Positions 7,129-15,337 are shown, counted from the stretch's first letter. The stretch is DNA of 32,478 bases from Leuconostoc gelidum subsp. gelidum KCTC 3527 (GCF_000166715.1 NZ_AEMI01000007.1:1-32478); one strand, 5' to 3'. Notes: generated from the letters alone by a model not told the origin. Translations and numbers: made by a program.

Positions 7129-7310
7129 ATGTTTAAAAAAATCAAAAACAATCGTTATCATCAGGTTTGTTTGAAATCGAAGATTTGAATGATAAAGAAA
7201 AAATATTTATTTCTAATTTTATTCAAAGTACTAATGATAAAAAAATGAGTGATGAGAGAGCGACCAACGTTCTTATAGCAGGACTCAGAAAACTTTATTT
7301 TAGAGATTAG
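7129..7310 (+). pseudogene. Frameshifted bacteriocin immunity-like gene
   Basis: A frame opening at ATG 7129 (MFKK) runs into the seven-A tract at 7134-7140. A frame change there leads into SSGLFEIEDLNDKEKIF and onwards to ATNVLIAGLRKLYFRD and a TAG at 7308. The reading after the tract has no start codon of its own near its beginning, so a homopolymer indel is the simplest explanation. Its position after the broken bacteriocin and the pattern DLNDKEK...LIAGLRKL, similar to the first helices of LciA-type proteins, suggest an immunity gene that is also shortened at its C-terminus. It could be a sequencing error in the A tract. Confidence 0.45.
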
Positions 7311-7343
7311 TAGCTGTTTACACTTAAATAAGGTAAGAAGATG

Positions 7344-7415
7344 ATAGCCCATAACTGGTACGTTTTCTATTTTGATTTGGTCGTCAAAATAGAAAACGTA
7401 CCAGTTATGGGCTAT
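7344..7415. repeat. Perfect inverted repeat, 32-bp arms, 8-base loop
   Basis: The left arm 7344-7375 is the exact reverse complement of the right arm 7384-7415, around the loop TTTGGTCG. Five T (7415-7419) follow on the plus strand, so it can act as a terminator for the bacteriocin cassettes, but a 32-bp perfect stem is far longer than any other hairpin in the window. The stop codon of the IS3-like remnant on the minus strand falls inside the right arm. It may be a mobile-element end, a small palindromic element or a very strong terminator. Confidence 0.85.
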
Positions 7416-7628
7416 TTTTGTGCGAAAGTGTTGTATTTATATTGTAAATTCACCGTTTGATATTTTTTCTTATGAACTAAGGTATTTTCTTTTTCAAAGT
7501 AGGCTACCTTTACTCTTAATAATTTATTTTCTGTTTGTAATTGCTTAATAGTTTTAGGGATTTTGTTGTATTTGACATGTTACTAGACCGCCTTTTCCTT
7601 GAGATAAGATACTCTCAGCCGCTAATTT
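7412..7628 (-). pseudogene. IS3-family OrfA remnant
   Basis: On the minus strand, decayed frames read KLAAESILSQGKGGLVT and, after frame changes, KTIKQLQTENKLLRVKVAYF followed by EKENTLVHKKKYQ and a TAG at 7412-7414. The second part has the leucine-zipper pattern at the C-terminus of IS3-family OrfA proteins (QLxxENxLLRxxxAYxxK). There is no intact OrfA, no DDE OrfB and no clear terminal repeats, so only debris of an insertion sequence remains. Assignment to IS3 rests on pattern recognition. Confidence 0.45.
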
Positions 7629-7671
7629 TTTGTTTCTAATCTCATATAGTTACTGGATTTTTAATCTTGAA

Positions 7672-7803
7672 ATGACTTGCAGTCATTGGAAACGAAGCTT
7701 GATGGACTTGGCACCATTTAATAACCCTCATTTGGAAGGAAGAGTCATAAAAGGGTTCTTGGATAAATGTTCTAACCATTTTTATATAGTTTCGGATCCA
7801 TGA
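7672..7803 (+). other. Coding-like remnant of unknown family
   Basis: A 43-codon frame begins MTCSHWKRSLMDLAPFNNPH and ends FYIVSDP. It reads like protein but has no ribosome site. A second readable stretch, MQSLADLVTTTIDKYLKPIM, follows in another frame (about 7812-7880). I do not recognise the family. Both look like pieces of a degraded gene. From about 7880 to 8039 I see nothing supportable. Confidence 0.25.
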
Positions 7804-8039
7804 ATATCATATGCAATCATTAGCTGACTTGGTGACTACTACTATCGACAAATATTTGAAACCTATCATGCTTTGTTAACTAGAATTAAACCATACATTA
7901 TCCAGTATTCTAACAAGTATTATGTTTCTAAATTTTAATATTTACTGTGTCTACGTAACAGTTAGTAATTCATTCAATATTCCTGTGCAAAGTTATTATC
8001 AGAAAACGTATGACCAGCTAAACCTAAATTAGAGAACCT

Positions 8040-8930
8040 TTAAATTCTAGTTGGATCCGAAATTTCAGGATCGACTGTTTGGTTATTTAAGTAGGTTTTA
8101 GGATTAGCATTTCTAAATTCTGATGGAGTGATTCCCATGATTTGTTTGAAAATTTTAAAAAAATATTTTTCGTTATAGAACCCTAACTCATAAGCAATTC
8201 CTTTTATTGTTATGTCTGTGGTTAATAACAATTCTGTAGATTCTTCAATTTTAATTATATTGATAAAGTGGACAGTAGTGCAATTTAAGTATTTATGAAA
8301 CATTCTGTTTAGTGTTGGGGTTGTTATACCAAATGCATCAGATATTTTTTTAACCGTTAATTTTTCATGACTATGTATTCGTGTCCAATTTTTAATAGTT
8401 TCAAAACGCGAGCTATCTTTCATCCGGTTATTATAAATAGTGGAATAGTGCATAGATTGTTTTGAAATTTCCAATGCTAAACTGGATACAAAAAAATTAG
8501 TTGCTATCAGTGGCGAGTCTGGGTCATTGGCAGAATCCAATACTTGCCGAAACAGTAATATAATTCTACTGAATTTAAAGAGTGTAAAATGTTGATTAAT
8601 TAACTGGTTCTTTCCACTATCCATTTCATTCAATACATTAAATAGCCCATTTGAATAAAAATGAACCCAAAGAAATTCTGTATTTATAGGTGATGATTTA
8701 TATCCGAAATGACGGATTTTAGGAGGAATTATTAAGCAATCATGATTGCTTAATACGAATTTTTCATTTGCAATTTGAATGAATACCTGACCACTAATGA
8801 CAATAAGAATTTCAAAATCATTAATATTGATAATATCTTTGTGTTTCCAATGATTATCTGTTTGATACTGACCGGCTTTATAAAATGAAAAAGGAACCGC
8901 CAAGTTGAATTTGTATACTTTTTTACTCAT
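8040..8930 (-). CDS. AraC-family transcriptional regulator
   Basis: Likely sugar-responsive activator of the divergent glycoside operon. The start at 8930 (MSKKVYKFNLAVPF) is chosen because GGAGG lies seven bases upstream; the in-frame upstream codons to 9020 have no ribosome site. It has 296 residues. The N-terminal half is cupin-like (FEILIVISGQVFIQI, CLIIPPKIRHFGYKS), the usual sugar-binding domain. The C-terminal 100 residues hold the two HTH motifs, with the typical second-motif signature GIAYELGFYNEKYFFKIFKQ and GITPSEFR. It diverges from the alpha-xylosidase gene, which starts 150 bases away. Its own promoter overlaps a perfect cre site, so carbon catabolite repression of the regulator is likely. 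The inducer is inferred from the neighbours (xylose- or arabinose-containing glycosides). Confidence 0.88.
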   Translation of the reverse strand: MSKKVYKFNLAVPFSFYKAGQYQTDNHWKHKDIININDFEILIVISGQVFIQIANEKFVLSNHDCLIIPPKIRHFGYKSSPINTEFLWVHFYSNGLFNVLNEMDSGKNQLINQHFTLFKFSRIILLFRQVLDSANDPDSPLIATNFFVSSLALEISKQSMHYSTIYNNRMKDSSRFETIKNWTRIHSHEKLTVKKISDAFGITTPTLNRMFHKYLNCTTVHFINIIKIEESTELLLTTDITIKGIAYELGFYNEKYFFKIFKQIMGITPSEFRNANPKTYLNNQTVDPEISDPTRI

Positions 8931-8969
8931 ATAGGCACCTCCAAGTTCATTATGTGTACCTTTTACATT

Positions 8970-9041
8970 AATATACTCGTTTTTAATAAAAATGTAAACG
9001 GTTACAATTAACTTGTACAAATTTATGTTAGACGCTTTAGT
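8970..9041. promoter_or_regulatory. Divergent promoters with perfect cre site
   Basis: TGTAAACGGTTACA (8993-9006) fits the CcpA cre consensus fully. On the minus strand its TTTACA (8993-8998) is also the -35 of the araC promoter, with TATATT (8970-8975) 17 bases further. On the plus strand TTGTAC (9013-9018) and TTTAGT (9036-9041) form a weaker promoter for the glycosidase operon, as expected where an activator is required. CcpA bound here would block araC transcription directly. Confidence 0.75.
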
Positions 9042-9080
9042 TGGTAAAAATAACTAATTAATAAATAGAAGGAGCATATT

Positions 9081-11135
9081 ATGCTATACGAAAAAGATGG
9101 ATGTTTATGTTTTAGAAATGGCAAAGAAGTTTTAGAAATAAGACCTTGGGGGAGGAATAGTTTTAGAGTTCGGGCAACAAAATATCCTAAGTTTAATGGA
9201 AATAAAAATGCATTGACTGAAAAAATTGAAGAAAATCAAACGAAAATGACAATAGAAAGTGGTTATGGACAAATAACAAATGGACTACTTACAGCTAAAA
9301 TTGATGAGTTTTCTAATTTGTGTTTTTACAATGAAAAGGGAGAGGCATTACTAAAAGGTTATCAACGAAATCGTGTCGACACAATGAATACAGGAGTTGA
9401 TGAAAGTAAGATTAGTCACTTTAATAGTGCATTGAATATTGATTCTCGTGAATTTAAATCTAACATCGGTGGAGATTATGAAATTCGAATGAGATTTGAA
9501 ACAAGAAATGATGAAAAAATTTTTGGTATGGGGCAATATCAACAGGATTTTCTTGATTTGAAAAATGCTAAACTTGAATTAGCTCATCGTAATTCGCAAG
9601 CCAGTGTGCCTTTTATGTTATCAAATATTGGATATGGATTTCTATGGAATACGCCTTCGATTGGAGATGTAAGTTTTGCGAAAAATATAACAGAATGGCA
9701 TGCAATATCAGCTAAAGAAGTTGATTTTTGGATTACAGCAGGAGATAATCCCGCTCAAATTGAAGAACAGTACTCAGATGCTACGGGTAAAGTTCCTATG
9801 ATGCCAGATTATGGATTAGGGTATTGGCAATGTAAACTACGATATCGTACCCAAGAAGAAGTTTTGAACGTTGCACATGAATTTAAAAAAAGAGAGTTAC
9901 CTATCGATGTGATTGTAATTGATTATTTCCACTGGACTAAATCTGGTGAATATAAATTTGATAAAACATATTGGCCAGATGTGGAAAAAATGACTAAAGA
10001 ATTACATGAGATGGGTATTAAAGTGATGGTATCTGTTTGGCCAACTGTGGATGAAACTAGTAGCCATTATAAAGAAATGAATGAGCACGGATATTTAGTT
10101 GAAGTCGAACGTGGAGTACCAATAACCATGAATTTCCTTGGAAATAATGGATTTGTAGATTTTACAAATCCTGAAGCACGTCAATATGTATGGAGTTTAC
10201 TTAAAAAAAATTATCTTGATAAAGGTGTTGACCTGTTTTGGTTGGATGAGGCTGAGCCTGAATATAGTGTTTATGATTTTGATAATTATCGTTATTATGA
10301 AGGTAGTAATTTGCAGGTGGGAAACATATATCCGGTTAAATATAGTCAGATGGTTTATGAAGGTATGAAAAAATTTGGTAAATCTGACGACATAGTTAAT
10401 CTTGTTAGGAGTGCGTGGGCCGGAAGTCAGAAATATGGCGCTTTAGTTTGGTCTGGAGATATTGATTCAAGCTTTCAATCACTACGTAATCAAGTGGCTA
10501 TAGGTTTAAATATGGGAATTGCTGGGATTCCATGGTGGACTACAGATATTGGAGGATTTCATGGAGGTGTAAACGATGATCCCAACTTCCAAGAATTAGT
10601 TACAAGGTGGTTTCAATTTGCAACTTTCTGTCCAGTAATGAGAATGCATGGTGATCGCGAACCACATACTTCTCCGCTAAGTAATGTTGGCGGTGGTAAA
10701 ATGCCTTCCGGTGGTCCAACAGAGCCGTGGTCCTATGGAGATGATGCTTTGGGGATAATGACTAAATATATGAATTTACGTGTGAATTTAAAAAGTTATA
10801 TAAAAAAAACAATGGCTTCTGCACATGAAAAAGGGACGCCAATTATTCGACCAATTTTTTATGATTTTTATAAAGATGAGAAGGCATGGGATATAGAAGA
10901 CCAATACATGTTTGGGGATGATATCCTAGTTATTCCAATCTTATTTTCTTCAAAAGATAGAATAAAACGCCAAATTTACTTTCCTAAAGGAACAAATTGG
11001 ATTGATAGTAAGACAGGGTCACTTTTAAAGGGTGGCACTACGTTGATAGTTAACACTGAAATAGAAACAATTCCTACTTACATTCGTGAAAATAAATTTA
11101 ATGAACTAAAAGAAGCCTTTGAAGCTATCCAATAA
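9081..11135 (+). CDS. xylQ: GH31 glycosidase, probable alpha-xylosidase
   Basis: Intracellular retaining glycosidase that removes alpha-linked xylose (or glucose) from the non-reducing end of small oligosaccharides. Length is 684 residues with no signal peptide. GH31 features: an N-terminal beta-sandwich, then the barrel with GYWQCKLRYRTQEEV, the nucleophile region FWLDEAEPEY (Asp389) and the acid/base region VWSGDIDSSFQ (Asp460), then IPWWTTDIGGFHGG and MRMHGDREPH. Alpha-xylosidase rather than alpha-glucosidase is favoured by the GYWQ...YRTQEE pattern seen in YicI-like enzymes and by the GPH transporter gene 14 bases downstream, the same pairing as the isoprimeverose genes xylQ-xylP of Lactobacillus pentosus. 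The ribosome site is AGAAGGAGC. The specificity is inferred; an alpha-glucosidase is the main alternative. Confidence 0.8.
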   Translation: MLYEKDGCLCFRNGKEVLEIRPWGRNSFRVRATKYPKFNGNKNALTEKIEENQTKMTIESGYGQITNGLLTAKIDEFSNLCFYNEKGEALLKGYQRNRVDTMNTGVDESKISHFNSALNIDSREFKSNIGGDYEIRMRFETRNDEKIFGMGQYQQDFLDLKNAKLELAHRNSQASVPFMLSNIGYGFLWNTPSIGDVSFAKNITEWHAISAKEVDFWITAGDNPAQIEEQYSDATGKVPMMPDYGLGYWQCKLRYRTQEEVLNVAHEFKKRELPIDVIVIDYFHWTKSGEYKFDKTYWPDVEKMTKELHEMGIKVMVSVWPTVDETSSHYKEMNEHGYLVEVERGVPITMNFLGNNGFVDFTNPEARQYVWSLLKKNYLDKGVDLFWLDEAEPEYSVYDFDNYRYYEGSNLQVGNIYPVKYSQMVYEGMKKFGKSDDIVNLVRSAWAGSQKYGALVWSGDIDSSFQSLRNQVAIGLNMGIAGIPWWTTDIGGFHGGVNDDPNFQELVTRWFQFATFCPVMRMHGDREPHTSPLSNVGGGKMPSGGPTEPWSYGDDALGIMTKYMNLRVNLKSYIKKTMASAHEKGTPIIRPIFYDFYKDEKAWDIEDQYMFGDDILVIPILFSSKDRIKRQIYFPKGTNWIDSKTGSLLKGGTTLIVNTEIETIPTYIRENKFNELKEAFEAIQ

Positions 11136-11149
11136 AGGAGAATACGCTA

Positions 11150-12511
11150 ATGAACACTCAAAAAAAAGAAGTTTCTACTAATACTCTTCCATTCCATCGG
11201 AAAGTGACATATGGATTTACTGATATGGCAGGAAATATTTTATTTTGCATTATTGGATCGTACATGTTATATTTTTTTACCAATGTATATGGGCTATCCA
11301 TCACAACGGCTGGAACGATATTACTTTTAGGAAGATTTGTAGATGCATTTGGGGCACCTTTTATCGGTATTTTAGTCGATCATACACATAGTAGATTTGG
11401 TAAAAGTCGACCTTGGTTTCTATGGATGGCTCTTCCTTATTCAGTAGTCATTTGGTTATTATTTACGACACCAAATTTGAGTGGTAATAGTAAAATTATT
11501 TATGCCGGAGTAATGTATCTTTTAGCTGATTTTATTTATATTACGTTGTCCACACCTATTACAGCAGTTTTGCCTAATATTACTTCTGATTCAAATGAAC
11601 GAATGTCGGCTAATTCAATAAGGCTGGTACTGGGCAATGTTGGGAACTGGTTGGCGGTGACATTTGTTATTCCTTTGGCAGCATTATTAGGTAATGGTAA
11701 TGATAAAAAAGGTTGGTCAATGGCAGTTGGAATGTATGCAATTATTGCATTTGTTCTATTAATAATTGCATTTTTAGATATGCGTGAAAAAAATATTTTC
11801 CAAGAGAAAGTGATCTCGATTAAAGATAGTTTTAAATCAACAAAAGGGAATTGGCCATGGGTTATTATTGTTTTGTCGAATGTTATTTTCTGGACATCGT
11901 ATGCAACTAGAAATGCGGCACTACCTTATTATTTTCAGTATAATATGGGAAATCAACATTTAACTTCAATATTTAATGGATTTTCTATAATTCAAGTTAT
12001 TGGTATGGCATCAGTTCCATTTATTGCCAAATATTTACGTAAGTGGGGAACAACTGTACTGATGCTTGGAATCACTATTATAGGACAGTTAATGATGGGA
12101 ATAGCAGGAACCAATGTGAATTTTGCCTTGATTGGTTGGTGTATCGTCTGCATTGGTTCAGGTAGCGCATTAACCATGTTTTTTGCAATGATTGGGGACA
12201 CTGTTGATTTTGGTGAATGGAAAACTGGAATTCGAGCTAATGGATTTTTAACAGCAATTGGCGCATCATTCTGTATTCAAATGGGACAAGGAATTGGACC
12301 TTTCATTACTTCTGTTATAATGAATATATTTGGGTTTGACGCTGCGAATAAAACACAAACTAAACATAGTATGCAAGGTATTACTTTTTCATTCATTTGG
12401 GTTCCAATTATAATTTGTGCTGTTAGTCTTGCTATTATGTTATTTTACCGTAAATGGGAAAATAATGAGCATATAGTTAAATCAGACTTAGAGAAACGAC
12501 ATCTGGTTTAA
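11150..12511 (+). CDS. xylP: GPH-family glycoside:cation symporter
   Basis: Secondary transporter importing a pentoside or oligosaccharide with H+ or Na+ for the GH31 enzyme encoded just upstream. The 453 residues contain about twelve hydrophobic segments. The cytoplasmic loop 2-3 signature of the glycoside-pentoside-hexuronide family is present: GILVDHTHSRFGKSRPWFLW. The second conserved loop DTVDFGEWKTGIRANGF lies near residue 350. There is no EIIA-like C-terminal domain, unlike LacS. An AAGGAG ribosome site precedes the ATG, 14 bases after xylQ, so they form one operon. By analogy with L. pentosus XylP, isoprimeverose is a candidate substrate, but GH127 downstream allows an arabinoside as well. 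Confidence 0.85.
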   Translation: MNTQKKEVSTNTLPFHRKVTYGFTDMAGNILFCIIGSYMLYFFTNVYGLSITTAGTILLLGRFVDAFGAPFIGILVDHTHSRFGKSRPWFLWMALPYSVVIWLLFTTPNLSGNSKIIYAGVMYLLADFIYITLSTPITAVLPNITSDSNERMSANSIRLVLGNVGNWLAVTFVIPLAALLGNGNDKKGWSMAVGMYAIIAFVLLIIAFLDMREKNIFQEKVISIKDSFKSTKGNWPWVIIVLSNVIFWTSYATRNAALPYYFQYNMGNQHLTSIFNGFSIIQVIGMASVPFIAKYLRKWGTTVLMLGITIIGQLMMGIAGTNVNFALIGWCIVCIGSGSALTMFFAMIGDTVDFGEWKTGIRANGFLTAIGASFCIQMGQGIGPFITSVIMNIFGFDAANKTQTKHSMQGITFSFIWVPIIICAVSLAIMLFYRKWENNEHIVKSDLEKRHLV

Positions 12512-12552
12512 TTAATATTTTAAAATATTCCTTGTCTATTGAAATTGAGAAG

Positions 12553-12611
12553 GAAAAGAGCTAATTATCCAAGCAGACCTTCTTAAACGACATATTGATG
12601 AACTAAAGTAG
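12553..12611 (+). other. Short coding remnant between transporter and GH127 genes
   Basis: After a LSIEIEKEKS frame ending at 12573, a second frame reads KELIIQADLLKRHIDELK and ends with TAG at 12609. It looks like the C-terminal tail of a deleted or frameshifted gene. I cannot identify it. It suggests the operon lost a gene at this point. Confidence 0.25.
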
Positions 12612-12644
12612 TTATTTTTTATACTCTGAAAGGTAATATATCCG

Positions 12645-14612
12645 ATGTCAAATATTGAATTAAAAAAAGTTGAAATTACATCTAATTTCTGGAATCGTTA
12701 TCGAAAGTTAATTGTCGATGAAGTTTTACCTTACCAGTGGCAAGTAATGAATGATGAAGCAAATATTTCCATTGCTGAAGATCCACAAAATAACGGTCAA
12801 GATAAAAAGAGCCACGCTATTGCCAATTTAAAAATTGCGGCAGGCGATATAAGTGGTCATCATTATGGTTTTCCCTTTCAAGACACAGATGTTTATAAGT
12901 GGCTTGAGGCAGCAGCCTATTCATTTAGCTACACTCAAAATCCAGATTTAAAAAAAATTACGGATGAAGTAGTTAATCTTATTAGTAAAGCACAAGATTC
13001 GGATGGCTACCTATCCACATACTTCCAAATTGATGCACCTGAACGTAAATTCAAACGATTACAGCAATCACATGAACTTTATTCGATGGGACATTACATT
13101 GAAGCTGGAGTTGCGTATTTCGAGCAAACTGGAAATGAAGAAGCACTGAATATTGCTAAAAAAATGGCTGATTGTATTGATCGAAATTTTGGTGATGAAA
13201 ATGGGAAAATACCTGGGTATGATGGGCATCCAGAAATAGAGTTAGCGTTGGTGAGACTATTCGAAGTTACAAACAATGATAAGTATTTCAAATTGGCAGA
13301 ATACTTTATAAACAAACGAGGAACAGATCCTAATTTCTTTCAAGATCAAATTGCTAAAGACGGAGAAAGTCCCCAACGTGACTTAATTGCTGGTATGCGT
13401 GATTTTGATTTGAATTACTATTTAGCATCTGAACCAATTTATAAACAAAAAAAACCAAAAGGACATGCTGTTCGAGCCGTCTATCTATGTACAGGTATGG
13501 CAAAAGTCGCACGCTACAACGGTAACCAGTCCTTACTTAACGTCTGCAATCAATTTTGGAATGATATTGTAAAGCGTCAAATGTACATTACCGGTAATAT
13601 TGGACAAACGGCTACTGGAGAAGCATTTACCTATGACTATGACTTACCAAATGATACTAATTATGGTGAAACATGTGCATCAGTTGGTATGGTATATTTT
13701 GCCAAAAAAATGCTCGATCTTCAGGCTAAGGGTGAATATGCCGATATCATTGAAAAAGAGCTATTTAATGGCGCTCTAAGCGGAATGGCACTTGATGGCA
13801 AACACTTTTTCTATGTTAATCCACTAGAGGCTAACCCGGACGATAGTAAAAATAATCCAGGAAAATCTCACATACTAACACACCGTGCTGATTGGTTTGG
13901 CTGTGCTTGCTGTCCGGCTAATCTATCTCGTCTAATCACATCTCTCGATCAATATTTATACACAGTCACAAAAGACAGCATTTTATCACATCAATTTATC
14001 TCCAATGTAGCTACTTTTGAAAATAGTATTATGATTAATCAAACAAGTAACTTTCCTTGGAATGGTAATATTCATTATTCTATAGTCAACCCTAAAAAAG
14101 TGAAATTTCGCATAGGTATTCGCGTACCCAGCTGGTCTGCCGATTTTTCAATTAATGTAAATGGAACCGTTCAAAAATCAAGAGTGATAGATGGATTCAT
14201 CTATTTTGATGTTGTTGACAGTACAATGTCAATAGACTTAACATTGGATATGGAGGTTAAGTTTATGCAATCCAACAATCGTGTTCGTTCCAACTTTGGG
14301 AAAGTTGCCATTCAGCGCGGTCCTCTTGTTTACACAGCCGAAGAAGTGGATAATGGATCTAAATTATGGACGCAGATCATCAAAAAAAATGCTAAAGTTA
14401 CGGTTGAATTTGATTCCAAATTACTTGGAGGTGTTAACGTGATAAATATAGATAGCATTAAACCAATACTGGATGATGCTGAATCAAATCTTTATCATGA
14501 TATGGCTAGATCAAACATTTTAGAGACGACAGGAATTCTAAAACTAATTCCTTATTATTCATGGGCGAATCGGGGAAACGGAGAAATGTCAGTTTGGTTA
14601 AATAAACAATAG
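12645..14612 (+). CDS. GH127 beta-L-arabinofuranosidase-like protein (DUF1680)
   Basis: Cytosolic glycosidase expected to release terminal beta-L-arabinofuranose. Length is 655 residues, close to Bifidobacterium HypBA1, without signal peptide. The N-terminal alpha/alpha-barrel includes HELYSMGHYIEAGVAYFEQT. The catalytic metal cluster is intact: Glu342 and Cys344 in NYGETCASVGM, and Cys422-Cys423 in WFGCACCPANLSRL. By family knowledge these match the zinc ligands and the nucleophilic cysteine of HypBA1 (Glu338, Cys340, Cys417, Cys418). The C-terminal beta-domain carries GPLVYTAEEVD. It follows the GPH symporter by 133 bases, so it is probably in the same regulon. Start: ATG 12645, with a GAAAGGTAA ribosome site. 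The actual aglycone is unknown; GH127 enzymes act on hydroxyproline-linked and other beta-L-arabinosides. Confidence 0.85.
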   Translation: MSNIELKKVEITSNFWNRYRKLIVDEVLPYQWQVMNDEANISIAEDPQNNGQDKKSHAIANLKIAAGDISGHHYGFPFQDTDVYKWLEAAAYSFSYTQNPDLKKITDEVVNLISKAQDSDGYLSTYFQIDAPERKFKRLQQSHELYSMGHYIEAGVAYFEQTGNEEALNIAKKMADCIDRNFGDENGKIPGYDGHPEIELALVRLFEVTNNDKYFKLAEYFINKRGTDPNFFQDQIAKDGESPQRDLIAGMRDFDLNYYLASEPIYKQKKPKGHAVRAVYLCTGMAKVARYNGNQSLLNVCNQFWNDIVKRQMYITGNIGQTATGEAFTYDYDLPNDTNYGETCASVGMVYFAKKMLDLQAKGEYADIIEKELFNGALSGMALDGKHFFYVNPLEANPDDSKNNPGKSHILTHRADWFGCACCPANLSRLITSLDQYLYTVTKDSILSHQFISNVATFENSIMINQTSNFPWNGNIHYSIVNPKKVKFRIGIRVPSWSADFSINVNGTVQKSRVIDGFIYFDVVDSTMSIDLTLDMEVKFMQSNNRVRSNFGKVAIQRGPLVYTAEEVDNGSKLWTQIIKKNAKVTVEFDSKLLGGVNVINIDSIKPILDDAESNLYHDMARSNILETTGILKLIPYYSWANRGNGEMSVWLNKQ

Positions 14613-14731
14613 CTTGAAAATTCGTATGTCACATTTAATTGAAATTTTTATTAATATTTCTACAATCCACCATACAAGAAAATATACCATTTACAAAATT
14701 AATTAACGACTGAATGACAAATCACTAGTAG

Positions 14732-14869
14732 AAAAAATATCATTATTTTAAAAAAGTACGAGCTACTAAACAAGGATCAGAAACACCAAAGTATCAACTT
14801 AATCAGACCACAAACATAGATTCTGCTAGCGCAATAAATGACCAGTTTTCATCAGAAATAAGGTTATGA
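14732..14869 (+). other. Coding-like remnant without start codon
   Basis: A 45-codon frame opens after a TAG (14729) and reads VRATKQGSETPKYQLNQTTN then IDSASAINDQFSSEIRL and TGA. It has no ATG and no ribosome site, and I do not recognise it. The preceding 14613-14730 is A/T-rich with nothing I can support. Confidence 0.2.
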
Positions 14870-14890
14870 CTCGACGATAACCTTATTCTG
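14853..14890. terminator. Imperfect hairpin, possible terminator
   Basis: CAGAAATAAGGTTAT (14853-14867) pairs with ATAACCTTATTCTG (14877-14890), with one bulged A. T runs are short on both sides. The stop codon of the minus-strand remnant below lies inside it. Confidence 0.35.
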
Positions 14891-15226
14891 TTTGAAACTG
14901 TGGCGACTTGATTTGACAAATCGCTTCGACTAATTTGTTATCTGATGTTGTACTGATGGGATGTGCTTCTAATAGTAGTGCGTACTACTGCATTTAAGCT
15001 GTGTTAAATCCAATGAATCATTTAATATGAATCGTTTAGTCTGCCTTAGTGACGTGATGGCCGTTTGTTTTTCTCGGTTCGTTGATATCCACTAAGGCTT
15101 TTAATTTTTGTACGCCTTGCTTACCATGGTAAGCAAGCATTTTTCAACGCTAGATGATAGTTTCTCTTACGTAAGCCAGCGAGTTTTTGTTGTTCAGGTG
15201 TCAGTTGATGGATGTGTTTTAAGGTA
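14883..15226 (-). pseudogene. Decayed gene of unknown family
   Basis: On the minus strand readable segments occur in successive frames: LKHIHQLTPEQQKLAGLRKR then NYHLALKNACLPW and a stop; GKQGVQKLKALVDINEPRKT after a frame change; and near the end EAHPISTTSDNKLVEAICQI followed by KSPQFQTE and TAA at 14883-14885. The protein-like quality with several frame breaks indicates a degraded gene. I do not recognise the family. Confidence 0.4.
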
Positions 15227-15249
15227 GTTCAACACGAACATTTTGACAT

Positions 15250-15309
15250 AAGAAAACCCGATAACTCTCTGAACAGATTTTTATTCTGTCCAAGTTATCG
15301 GGTTTTCTT
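15250..15309. terminator. Large bidirectional hairpin near tRNA-Asn
   Basis: Sixteen-base perfect arms (15250-15265 and 15294-15309, GTTATCGGGTTTTCTT) enclose 28 bases that contain a smaller ACAGA/TCTGT stem. Each side ends in T-rich sequence on its own strand. It lies on the 3' side of the tRNA-Asn gene and can serve as its terminator. A mobile-element end is an alternative. Confidence 0.65.
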
Positions 15310-15337
15310 CAATTTGATGAGGTTTTCTTTTTTGAGA

